Below the pieces are notes generated by a model, which saw only the letters and a list, made by a program, of their open reading frames with translations, did no database searches and was not told where the DNA came from. The translations under genes were made by a program, and so were the position numbers. Positions 54,201 to 61,004 of a stretch of 64,000 nt of DNA are shown piece by piece (position 1 is the first letter of the stretch; every line of letters begins with the position of its first letter). The DNA lies in contig NC_091134.1 in the NCBI RefSeq assembly GCF_041381155.1, positions 64,100,902 through 64,164,901 of the forward strand. Direction: 5' to 3'. Origin of the DNA: Argopecten irradians. Taxonomy: Eukaryota; Mollusca; Bivalvia; Pectinida; Pectinidae.

Positions 54201-57200
54201 ACATCTTCATTTTAAAATTGGAGGTGACAATAAAAAAACCTAGAGCAAAGATGCACGGGGTTTCCATAATTCAAATCACAATCCAATTAACGGATGTCCT
54301 AACCTGATTGACAGTAAGACAATAGCAAATACCCGATATAGTCCACCGAACAGCAAATTGCCCGCGGCCAGGTAATTACAGGTGAGCTCGATGAATGGCG
54401 GTGTGTACAGGTAAACAACATCCTGGTCAAGGTATTACATAACCATCAAACCAAAGGCATGGCTAATTATATATCTATAATATCGGTGTATCTACTTGTA
54501 TATCGATTAAAAATTTCAATTTCTTCAAAATTGAAAGCGACCGCACGGTCTGAAAAAATAGTTTGTTTTGCTTAATATCTCTATTATTTGATCTTATATA
54601 ATATCAAAAGTAAATTATTTCTACCACATGTTGAAACGTTTTACGGTATTGCAATAAATGTATATCGATTTATTCGGTTAGCAACACACAACACAGGATC
54701 AATCATCGGTGTGTACGTATGTCAAGCATCATATCCTTGATGCTTTAATTAGGGATTTCTTAAATTGTTACGTAAAATTTCATTTTACAGTCATAAACGT
54801 TGTAATTCACCATGTATCAAAGATACAGACTACAGGAAAATATTATCTTATTAAAGCTTACTCGTTGCTGAACTCCTCGACAAAAAATCTGAAACTTTTA
54901 TTTCTGTGTGGATTTTCTTTCATAATTACACGAAGATACCTGCTATTAGAGCATAAATCAGAGTATTTGAAACATCGAATTTCACTCGTTAGTTATTTAT
55001 ATTCGAGACAAAGTTATTGTAAGATTAACTTCACTCAAAAGTAATCATAAAAAAATCTTTGATCGGCTTTTCCTGTGACCGTCGATATAAGTGATAGCAC
55101 ATCAGTTATAGTCCAGCTATAAGCCACGGACTATTGTGACGTCACACGGTTTAGAGCTAGAAAATATGCATAATCGGGTGGTCAGAAAATTTGACCTCGA
55201 TATCGGAGGTTTACTGTTATTCCGGTCGCGCGCGGCACGGAGAGGTTTCTACACGGTCTAATAAAGCCATTTCCAGCATAAACTGAAATTATCATTTTTG
55301 ACTGCACAAATCCTTTAACTATCAAAATCCAAGATGGCCGCCTGTCAGCCATCTTGTTGACCGATCGGTCCCAAAATGCAATATGCACAACTAGAGTCCT
55401 AGGGGAACCTACATATCAAATTTGAGAAAGATCCCTTCTGTACTTTCTGAGAAATAGTGGTAACAAGAATTGTTAACGGACGGACGGACGGACGGACGGA
55501 CCACGGACCACGGACAAAAGACATTTTTTTGTTTTGGCATAATTTACAGAATAATAAATAATGTCTGTCCTTCATGTACTGACTTGTTTGAATCATCTTT
55601 CTGGACATCTTTCATTGCTTCAATCATCCATTTGTAATTAGTTATTTCTTCTTCACCATCTTTTCCAATATCCTTGTTTTCTGTTTCCTCATCATCACTT
55701 TCCATTTCATAGCATAACATTTTGAAGGATTCCCCAGCATCATAAATCTAAATAAAAATAATTTTATTTAATTAGACATAAGCAGAAAATTGTGTAATCC
55801 AATAGCTTAACACCACCCAACTGAATACCCTGATAATTATCTACCATGCAGCATTCTTGCTACAAGCTATTAAGGTTCCCTCCCTTTTTGGTCTTCACTT
55901 TAATAACTCAACACACAACAAAGGTTCAGATATCACCATACCCTTGTCAAGTATTTGTCTCCCTTCAACCCAAAAGTAGTTTGGGGGTGGGGGGGATGAG
56001 ACCTACAATGTTGTATGGAAGTTACATGTATATAGTGTATTGTACGTGAAGTTACACTAAAATAAAATTGAGCTGACATTATGACAATATCAATTGGCTA
56101 GATAAAAAATCATCACAAATTCAAATAGTACTAATGACTCAGAGCCTCAGACAGTATTAAAAGATATTTGAAATGGTAGTGGTAGTAGTTAAAGCAGCAT
56201 GGGGACCATCTAAAGCAGGACATATGGACTTGGTCTAATCACAGGCGTTTGACTCTATAGACATATGGACTTGGTCTAATCACAGGCGTTTGACTCTATA
56301 GACATATGGACTTGGTCTAATCACAGGCGTTTGACTCTATAGACATATGGACTTGGTCTAATCACAGGCGTTTGACTCTATAGACATATGGACTTGGTCT
56401 AATCACAGGCGTTTGACTCTATAGACATATGGACTTGGTCTAATCACAGGCGTTTGACTCTATAGACATTTTTTCTATAAATATATGTAAAACTGTGTCA
56501 AGGTCTATAATTCGACAGGCCATATAACACCACCCAATTTCATAAAGTATGATTATTAACAAACCATATAAGATGTCATCATGTGACAATGGGAATACTC
56601 TCAATCGACAGCCAGATAATTTATCTTCAATTTGGTATATGACACAATATACATCATGCTGTGTAAAGGACACTAGGTATCTAAAACGAATATACGTACC
56701 CGGCCTACTATACCTTTCGGCCGGGTACGAATTGGTACCTATGTGTCGTAGTGGAGCACTGCCTCCGAAAATCACTCGGGCATAGTTTTCTATACTTTTT
56801 TGTAGGTTTCCAATTATTTTATACGTATACATTCATTTACATATTATTTTTGTCCAAAACAAACAGAACTACCATTCTTAATACCCACCGTACCGCTCAC
56901 AAGACGTCAAATTCACAATTTATGGACTTGCCGTATAAATTCTCGTCAGAAAGACCTTCATATATATTATGTAAAAAAAATAATGCCTTGATGGGAATTC
57001 AATATTTTATGTGGTTCAGTTTTATTGCCTAGTAGGTAAGCGATATCAAACAAGTACGATAAAAATGCAAACAAACGTTTTATAATGGTTTGCATAATCA
57101 TTACTTTGCTCCATTAGCAGTAATAGGCACCAATTGTAGCTCTAAAGACAACACCATTTTCTGTCAAAAAGTCTTTTGAGTTACAATATTGCAGCTAACT

Positions 57201-58338
57201 AGGTATCCAGAAACTTCGGAAAACAGACAGATTTCAACTGGTCGGACACTGTGGTGTCCTCCGATGAACCTGTCAGGGTTCTAATGGGTAGCTCGAAAAA
57301 ACACTGCATGTCAGCACTTCAGCTTCAAAAGAATGAAAGTTTGGTACTCTACTGATTAGAGCCCTGGCTTGTTCCTCAGAGGACACAGTGTCTGACCAGT
57401 TGAAATATGGCTGTTTTCTGATGTTTCTGGATACCTAGTGACATTTATGCGGCATGATATATATTGTATCATATACCAAATTAAAGATAAATTATCTGGC
57501 TGTCGATTGAGAGTATTCCCATTGTCTCACCTAGTAATGTTAGTCATATGGTGTCATGTGAAAATTATTAAGTTTAAGTTTAAAGTTTAAAACACCATGC
57601 ATTTTTCTGTCTTGGAATTCCTCATTTGGTAATTATTGATTACTCAAAAAGGTAACTGTTATTCATGTAACAGTAGAGGAGAAAATGCCAGACGATGATT
57701 CGAATCCGGGACCCTCCAAACACTAGCTGAGTGCTCTACCGACTGAGCTACCTGGTCACCGATGATCGACTCAATCCAATCCCGCTACCCTCCTCCCTCC
57801 TTTCTCGAAGTCTTCGCCCTCGAAGACACACGAGACCCTTTCAAACATCACCACAGTGGGTTATTTAGTTGGGCGCCAAGCCGCCAAGTCTGTAACAGGA
57901 GAGGAGAAAATGTAGCGGCCAGACCGGGATACAAACCCGGGACCCTTCGAACACTAGCCGAGTGCTCTACCAACTGAGCTACCTGGTCACCGATGATCGA
58001 CCCAGTCCAGCTAAATTCAAATGGGTAACTGTTACCCATTTGCAGGGTTGTGTCCAACCTGTAAAATTTATACAGTCCAACACTTTGTTTGTCACATCAC
58101 ATTTATGAAATGTACATTTTGAAACGAGTTGAATTAAAAGCAGTAAAAATGAACTGTTATAAATGAATAGAAGATTAAAACTATCATGTTGCGCACTCAC
58201 GTCTCCTTTCAGTTTGTCGTAGAGCGATTTCCAATAAATACTTGGAACGCCTGACGCCTGAAGCTGGTTTAAATGTTGTTCTAGAAAATTTTTAAATTGT
58301 TCATCAAGTTCATCGCCATTTACTGTATTGTCTGACAT
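36079..58338 (-). CDS. TTLL12: tubulin--tyrosine ligase-like protein 12 (TTLL12)
   Basis: Fourteen coding exons with GT-AG junctions and fully consistent phases give 1917 nt, 638 residues plus stop, against about 644 in human TTLL12. Exons, in gene order: 58201-58338, 55584-55747, 50211-50375, 49314-49350, 48904-49063, 47681-47814, 46840-47030, 43300-43518, 41632-41743, 39921-40072, 39018-39102, 38355-38423, 36426-36564, 36079-36230. Family landmarks in order: [16 protein letters not shown] (N-terminus), [27 protein letters not shown], then the TTL domain with HWICKPWN (409-415), KFDIRY (461-466), [10 protein letters not shown] and EVNFMPDC (599-606). In other animals TTLL12 has a SET-like region before a TTL-like domain, is considered a poor or non-canonical ligase, and has been linked to tubulin modification, histone H4K20 methylation and antiviral signalling. 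The role here is inferred from orthology. No frameshift or missing exon was found. Confidence 0.97.
36426..36564 (-). CDS. TTLL12: TTLL12 exon 13
   Basis: Acceptor TTGAATTCCAG, donor GTTTGT. Encodes [14 protein letters not shown] and [14 protein letters not shown], matching the family's SRAMYAVDLMLKW. Confidence 0.96.
36817..38229. mobile_element. 1.4-kb foldback element with TA target duplication
   Basis: Ends CAGCGCCGTTACAA and TTGTAACGGCGCTG are perfect inverted repeats flanked by TA on both sides (36815-36816, 38230-38231). Interior arms also pair: 37260-37345 against 37535-37620, both around ACATACCTGGATGTTA. No coding capacity. It sits in TTLL12 intron 12. A non-autonomous DNA transposon of the TA-target type is the likely class. 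Confidence 0.85.
38355..38423 (-). CDS. TTLL12: TTLL12 exon 12
   Basis: Acceptor GATTTTTCAG, donor GTATGT. 23 codons: [20 protein letters not shown] followed by GVE, phase 0 on both sides. Confidence 0.95.
38460..38880. repeat. possible dispersed repeat in TTLL12 intron 11
   Basis: The stretch with TTAACGTCCTATTAACAGCC and GGACAGAACCTAGAGCC reads like a dispersed bivalve repeat. This is from memory of similar sequences; only one copy is in the window and no end structure is visible. Confidence 0.3.
38999..39012. repeat. (TA)n microsatellite beside TTLL12 exon 11 donor
   Basis: Uninterrupted TA run a few bases inside the intron; length changes could affect donor recognition. Confidence 0.8.
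39018..39102 (-). CDS. TTLL12: TTLL12 exon 11
   Basis: Encodes [19 protein letters not shown] and ends NLKQ; the donor GTAAAT runs straight into a (TA)n tract at 38999-39012. Confidence 0.96.
39921..40072 (-). CDS. TTLL12: TTLL12 exon 10
   Basis: Acceptor TTAATAG, donor GTAAGT. Encodes [28 protein letters not shown] and VFWLRFAN, the core of the TTL-like fold. Confidence 0.97.
40233..40983. repeat. 50-bp minisatellite, 15 copies
   Basis: Head-to-tail units containing CTAGAACTATATGTATTGTC and TACATTAAAGTACTAGTAAA, period 50 and about 15 copies over 751 bp, with few substitutions. It lies in TTLL12 intron 9. The array contains frequent GTAC and CTAG palindromes. Confidence 0.97.
41022..41206. 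repeat. near-perfect long hairpin, 76-bp arms
   Basis: Arms 41022-41097 and 41131-41206 are reverse complements with a single mismatch, around a 33-nt loop. It lies 38 bp beyond the 50-bp array in TTLL12 intron 9. Transcribed, it would fold into a long double-stranded stem. No coding sequence is inside it. Confidence 0.95.
41632..41743 (-). CDS. TTLL12: TTLL12 exon 9
   Basis: Acceptor CTGCTACAG, donor GTAAGT. Contains [16 protein letters not shown]; the Lys of this motif is at the position that binds nucleotide in TTL proteins. Confidence 0.97.
41847..42381 (+). mobile_element. pearl-like element, short copy
   Basis: Left end AACAAGAGGCCCC with CACTCACCTGG, right end GGCCAGGTGAGCTAAAAA, and between them about two copies of a ~165-bp core (GTTCTGTTCCCCTT, GGCCAAATTTGGTTACAA, AGGACAAGTAGCGATTT) and a degenerate ACGG tract. 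Same family as 50381-51214. The layout (left region, core repeats, ACGG microsatellite, right region) is that of bivalve pearl elements. TTLL12 intron 8. Confidence 0.85.
43300..43518 (-). CDS. TTLL12: TTLL12 exon 8
   Basis: Acceptor ATTTGTAG, donor GTAAGA. Encodes [27 protein letters not shown] and [16 protein letters not shown]; this is the entry into the TTL domain. Confidence 0.97.
43930..44560 (+). repeat. pearl-like core repeats, about four copies
   Basis: Repeats of ~160 bp with GCCCCACCATTTGTA, CCCCACCCTATAAGGATGCT and CAATGCTTAGTTTCAGAGA, degenerating to one side. Neither terminus is visible, so this is a related but truncated element. TTLL12 intron 7. Confidence 0.75.
44742..45316. 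mobile_element. MITE with AGGGACAATTC inverted ends
   Basis: TTAAAGGGACAATTC at the left and GAATTGTCCCTTTAA at the right are perfect inverted repeats of 15 bp, including a possible TTAA or TA target site. About 575 bp, no coding capacity, TTLL12 intron 7. Confidence 0.85.
45840..46190. repeat. pair of direct repeats of about 55 bp
   Basis: 45846-45900 and 46126-46180 share TTTCACATCTCTAGATGG and AAGAGAGCGTAGTAATT, preceded by a GGAGGCAACTTGAG / GGAAGGTAACTTGAG motif. The intervening 225 bp is unrelated. Confidence 0.75.
46640..46795 (+). repeat. single pearl-like core fragment with right end
   Basis: One core copy (CCCGCCCCTCAGGCCCCCAG, then CATGTATAATTTTCAG) followed by GGCCGGATGATGGATGCCAT. 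It resembles the right region of the larger elements, without the left end. Confidence 0.6.
46840..47030 (-). CDS. TTLL12: TTLL12 exon 7
   Basis: Acceptor TTTGTTTCAG, donor GTAAGT. Encodes [15 protein letters not shown] through [15 protein letters not shown], corresponding to the family's ADADILFNFSHFKDY. Confidence 0.96.
47681..47814 (-). CDS. TTLL12: TTLL12 exon 6
   Basis: Acceptor AATATAG and donor GTGAGT. Completes Asp222, then [14 protein letters not shown] and the LLAWEP motif equivalent to the vertebrate LLPWAP. Confidence 0.95.
48203..48612. mobile_element. foldback element, copy 1
   Basis: Arms 48203-48301 and 48516-48612 are inverted copies (TTAAAATACAGATC, ACTACGTT, ACAACATCCCATAAGGGGTC). 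The centre matches 49740-49925 in order. TTLL12 intron 5. Confidence 0.8.
48839..48934 (-). repeat. TTLL12: perfect 48-bp tandem duplication spanning a TTLL12 splice donor
   Basis: Copies 48839-48886 and 48887-48934 are identical. Each contains the end of exon 5 and a GTATTT donor. The copy farther from exon 5 is a decoy in the intron; using it would insert an in-frame TAG. Confidence 0.97.
48904..49063 (-). CDS. TTLL12: TTLL12 exon 5
   Basis: Starts [16 protein letters not shown] and ends VEDG with one base of codon 222. The last ~31 bases of the exon, together with the donor GTATTT, are part of a perfect 48-bp tandem duplication (48839-48934). The gene-proximal donor must be used, because reading on gives a stop five codons later. 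Confidence 0.93.
49314..49350 (-). CDS. TTLL12: TTLL12 exon 4 (37-nt small exon)
   Basis: Acceptor TTAACAG, donor GTAAGC. Completes Lys156 and adds [12 protein letters not shown], aligning with the KFNQTYQL segment of vertebrate TTLL12. Its phase is essential to connect exons 3 and 5. Confidence 0.93.
49570..50030. mobile_element. foldback element, copy 2, with internal 15-bp expansion
   Basis: Left arm carries AACAACACCCCATTAGGGGTC, right arm GAATGTGACCCCTAA and TGTTGTCAGATCCTC; the middle is homologous to copy 1 at 48203-48612. At 49606-49708 the 15-mer TCTGATGGGTCACAT of the left arm is amplified to about six copies. TTLL12 intron 3. Confidence 0.75.
49606..49708. repeat. 15-bp minisatellite, about six copies
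   Basis: Unit TCTGATGGGTCACAT, the last copies with an extra GAT. It lies in the left arm of the foldback element and seems to have arisen there. Confidence 0.95.
50211..50375 (-). CDS. TTLL12: TTLL12 exon 3
   Basis: Encodes [16 protein letters not shown] through LTEMW; donor GTAAGT splits Lys156. The acceptor tract lies against, and partly inside, the end of a pearl-like element that starts five bases upstream of the acceptor. Confidence 0.96.
50381..51214 (+). mobile_element. pearl-like element with four core repeats
   Basis: Left end ACAAGAGGCCCAGAGGGCC, four ~165-bp cores (GTTCTGTTCCCCTTCCCCCA, TTTGGTTACAATCCATGCAG), an (ACGG)n tract near 51105-51160, and right end GGCCCTTCGGGCCAGGTGAG then CTAAAAA. 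The right end forms a hairpin and the left end carries the complementary TCACCTGG. CTAAAAACA occurs on both sides and may be the target duplication. A 192-codon open frame inside it is only the repeats read in one frame. It abuts the acceptor of TTLL12 exon 3. Confidence 0.88.
51530..51863 (+). mobile_element. pearl-like family B fragment, left part (interrupted)
   Basis: Core repeats of ~155 bp with GAGAAATAGCGGTAACAAAC, AATCCAAGATGGCC and CCCAAAATGCAATATGCACA. The run is cut at 51863 in the phrase CAAACTTTA and resumes at 55316, so the two parts were one element before the insertion between them. The left terminus is missing. Confidence 0.85.
51864..55315. mobile_element. 3.45-kb TIR element inserted in a pearl-like element
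   Basis: Perfect 14-bp inverted ends AAGGATTTGTGCAG and CTGCACAAATCCTT, with TA on both sides (51862-51863, 55316-55317). Removing it restores a normal family-B core across the join. About 1.04 kb of it (52216-53263) is a second insertion, leaving ~2.4 kb. No transposase was recognised; a 111-codon frame at 54709-55044 has no family features. It is a non-autonomous DNA transposon of the TA-target type. Confidence 0.85.
52216..53263 (+). mobile_element. complete pearl-like family B element, nested
   Basis: Left end CAAGAGATCCCAGAGGGATC, then GGCGCCCACC; about six ~155-bp cores; a (GGAC)n tract at 53168-53208; right end hairpin TAGCCCACCATC / GATGGTGGGCTA followed by AAAA. TCAAACAAG is found at both borders (52216 and 53264), consistent with a target duplication partly shared with the element end. 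Confidence 0.85.
55316..55520 (+). mobile_element. pearl-like family B fragment, right part (interrupted)
   Basis: Continues the core from TTTAACTATCAAAATCC through AATTGTTAACGGACGGACGG to a short ACGG tract. The usual right-end hairpin is missing. Ends about 64 bp from TTLL12 exon 2. Confidence 0.85.
55584..55747 (-). CDS. TTLL12: TTLL12 exon 2
   Basis: Acceptor TTTTTATTTAG; begins IYDAGE, matching the family's DAGE motif, then an acidic linker. The donor GTCAGT is non-optimal and splits Asn101. Confidence 0.92.
56220..56465. repeat. 41-bp minisatellite, six copies
   Basis: Six identical copies of a unit with ACATATGGACTTGGTCTAAT and CACAGGCGTTTGACTCTATA. The absence of differences suggests a very recent expansion. 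TTLL12 intron 1. Confidence 0.97.
56582..57529. mobile_element. compound foldback element
   Basis: Outer arms 56582-56681 and 57430-57529 are inverted copies (ACAATGGGAATACTCTCAAT; CAGCCAGATAATTTATCTT). A second inner pair, 57199-57272 and 57377-57438, also inverts (CTAGGTATCCAGAAAC, TTTCAACTGGTC). An 11-bp perfect stem CGTACCCGGCC lies at 56695-56729. No coding capacity. TTLL12 intron 1. Confidence 0.8.
57676..57790 (-). mobile_element. tRNA-derived SINE head, copy 1
   Basis: On the minus strand, an A box TAGCTCAGTCGGTAGAGCAC (57731-57750) and a B box GGATTCGAATC (57698-57708) lie at tRNA-like spacing. The acceptor stem and anticodon arm do not pair properly, so it is not a working tRNA. 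Confidence 0.7.
57893..58019 (-). mobile_element. tRNA-derived SINE head, copy 2
   Basis: Same family as copy 1, about 230 bp away: A box TAGCTCAGTTGGTAGAGCAC (57962-57981) and a B box degraded to GGGTTTGTATCC. Both share GGTGACCAGG before the A box and CATTTTCTCCTCT after the B box. It lies 180 bp inside TTLL12 intron 1. Confidence 0.7.
58201..58338 (-). CDS. TTLL12: TTLL12 exon 1
   Basis: 46 codons starting [14 protein letters not shown] and carrying the family N-terminal motif ASGVPSIYW; donor GTGAGT, phase 0. The start is chosen because the motif lies ~28 residues from it, as in other TTLL12 proteins. Confidence 0.95.
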
Positions 58339-58712
58339 AATGTTTGTGTTTAAAGTTTCGATCAGCTATTCTATTCCACGTGAAACAAGCTAAAGACTGA
58401 AAAACAGCTGAAAGATGAGAGTAAACCACGTTTTTTCTATCACGCCGGAAGGAAGTTTAGATGGCTTGACTAAATTTAGAGTGCTAGTATGTAGTAACAT
58501 TTCCGTATAACGCATTACAGTATCTATATTCGGTGGTATGAAAGTCAAATAAATGCAGCCATATTTTTTTACTTAATTAAAATTCTACTATTTTCTTTAT
58601 CTTTATCTAGATAAAAATATCCTATGTTTAAAAATTAGAAATGGACTAAAATCACTCGGAACCTTTCGGTTTTGTTATTTTTGTGTTCCGAGTGTTATTT
58701 TGTTGTGTTCAG
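58339..58712. promoter_or_regulatory. probable shared upstream region of TTLL12 and a divergent transcript
   Basis: Lies between the TTLL12 start codon and the exon-like segment at 58713-58824 on the other strand. No TATA box at a convincing position. The assignment rests only on the head-to-head arrangement. Confidence 0.35.
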
Positions 58713-58755
58713 ACGCGTTTTTATTCAAGAGAAAGTGACAGCAGAAGATGTCAAC

Positions 58756-58824
58756 ATGCCCCTGGGTATCGACAGAACTCACTTTTATGCCGATAAGATT
58801 AAGCATTATGAAAAGGATATGCGT
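58756..58824 (+). CDS. candidate first coding exon of a divergent gene
   Basis: ATG followed by 23 open codons (MPLGIDRTHFYADKIKHYEK then DMR) and a perfect GTAAGT donor on a codon boundary. The frame is also open upstream to a possible acceptor at 58711-58712, so it could instead be an internal exon 58713-58824. The protein is not recognised. No following exon was found before the 30-bp array; the next kilobase is a foldback element. Confidence 0.45.
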
Positions 58825-58905
58825 GTAAGTATATACTAACATCGAGCTATGATTTATGTTGATTATTTTCTACTATTTGGCTGTAACATACAAAGTGTAC
58901 AAAGG

Positions 58906-59909
58906 TGTTAAGGTTCATGTAATGGCTTTAACCAGTGATATTTTGCAAGCCTAAAACGCATTACTGTGCTGCAATTGAACAGAACTAATTTAATTAATTG
59001 TTGGTATATACCCTGGCTAACTGTCAGTCTTACTGTTGATAAGTAATTTGTGAAGCTGCTTGTAAATTTCAGTAAAATAAGAGAAAAATGTATATTTCTG
59101 GAGAAGACATAGAACTCGTGTGAATTGCATTGATGGAACCAAATAAAGATGCTATCGTGTTCAGTAGTGACTATGCCAGGTACTCCAACAGTTTGTTTGG
59201 CAAAATCGGACCAGCGAATAGCGCAGGAGCCTATTGTTGTAAATGCAAATGGCTGCTTTAAATGGCGGATCACAAATATAGCATATAAAAAGACATTTTA
59301 ATTGATACAAGTGCTCTTATATACACTATAAGGTACTCTGAACATGACAAGAAGAATATTTACGAAAAAAATAGTTAAAATGTGGACTTTGAGGCTCTTT
59401 CCGGAAATTTGCATTTTTCGCCCCAAACAGATTGTTTGAACTATTTTTTTCGTGAAGAGTCTTCTTGTTATGTTCAGAGTACCTTTTGGTGTCTATAAAA
59501 ACATTTGTATCAATTGAGATGGCTTCTTATATGCGATATTTTCGATCCGCCATTTATAGCAGCCATTTGCATTTACAACAATAGGCTCCTGCGCTATTTG
59601 CTGGTCCGATTTTGCCAAACAAACTGTTGGAGTACCTGGCATATTCACAACTGAACACGATGGCATGATTATTTGGTTCCATCAATGCAATTCACACGAG
59701 TTCTATGTCTTCTCCAGAACTATAAATTTTTCTCATATTTTACTGTATTTTACACGCAGCTCCACAAATTACATATCAACAGTAAGACTGACAGTTAGCC
59801 AGGGTATATACCAACAATTAATGAAATTAGTTCTGTTCAATTGCAGCACAGTAATGCGTTTTAGGCTTGCAAAATATCACTGTTTAAAGCCATTACATGA
59901 ACCTTAAAC
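58906..59909. mobile_element. 1-kb foldback (long inverted repeat)
   Basis: The left arm (about 58906-59380) and right arm (about 59438-59909) are inverted copies over their whole length, with small differences and a ~58-nt centre. Outer ends read AAGGTTCATGTAATGG and CCATTACATGAACCTT. Open frames on opposite strands in the two arms are mirror images of each other and not genes. Confidence 0.92.
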
Positions 59910-61004
59910 AGCTTTCAATCTAAGCTTAATCCGTTTTGTCCTGACATTGAGCTACAGATAGCCAGAAACATACATGTATTGTACTGATACCTAATATACA
60001 TTGTATGTTTCTGATATAACAAATTGCGATAATAAATAGGTAACATTTGTAATAGCGCGCCCCCACTCCCGGGACCAGCGTCGAGAGGACGTCATAGATC
60101 AGTTCCCAAATGTTGTGATCGTATAGTTTTGATTTACAATCCCAACGACACCGGTCAGCAGACGAATCCCGAGAGACACGCACACATGTAGCTGATTACA
60201 GGCAGCTTAATCCCAAGTTCTTAAGGATGTGGCGGAGCAATTAACTACACATCAACAAACACTTACATAAAGTTAAATGGAGATTTATTCATATAACTAG
60301 ATCAATTAAACTGTGATACATATAAACGGTAACAAAGTAAGTAAAAGTAATACACAAAGATAAACGGTTTCAGTATAGGTACACCCCTATAGGATTATAT
60401 AGGACCTATTGATAACGGTGCATCTACCCGCCTCCTATACCTATAAACATATACACTACACCCTCACCTCCCGGTAAACACAAGCAACAACCCCACTCCC
60501 TAACTAACATGTACACACCCCCATGTTTTCTAACGTTTACGCACTAATGTACGTGTGCTTGTTGTCAGCACTGTGTGGTAGCTGTTATCAGCTCCTGAGG
60601 TAGGAAAGATATCTCTCCCTGGGTGTTGGTCGGTTATCCAGCCATGCAAGGTGTCCATTTTAGCTGTGCATCCCCTTTTATAACCCCCTTCCCATGGTCC
60701 TATTTGCGATGTCGCACACCCATTCTGATTGGTCTAATCTGTGGCATATGCGCAGTCAGCGCGGAACCTCATCAGGCAACTCACCGATATCCTGGTAAAC
60801 ACCAAGTTAATCTAGACTGCTCAAGGATACAAACGATAGCCTCTATCACAATACACATTCGGAAACACACGTGGAATGTTTATATACATAGCCCTACCCT
60901 ACCGTTGTCATATCAAACAGATGGAAACAATGAAAGGGACCACAGCAATTATGGCACACACACTAAAATATAAGGCAAGTGACCTATATTCCCACATTTT
61001 ATAT
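59910..61004. other. stretch without recognised genes
   Basis: Open frames here (for instance 60623-60973) show no family features. More GC-rich patches occur near 60050-60180 and 60620-60760, but no motif was identified. Confidence 0.5.

Noticed and set aside
57731..57981. Functional tRNA genes
   Set aside because: A and B boxes are present, but the acceptor and anticodon stems do not pair and no proper anticodon loop can be drawn.
58908..59907. Two similar ~100-residue proteins on opposite strands
   Set aside because: They are the same DNA in the two arms of a foldback element and show no protein family.
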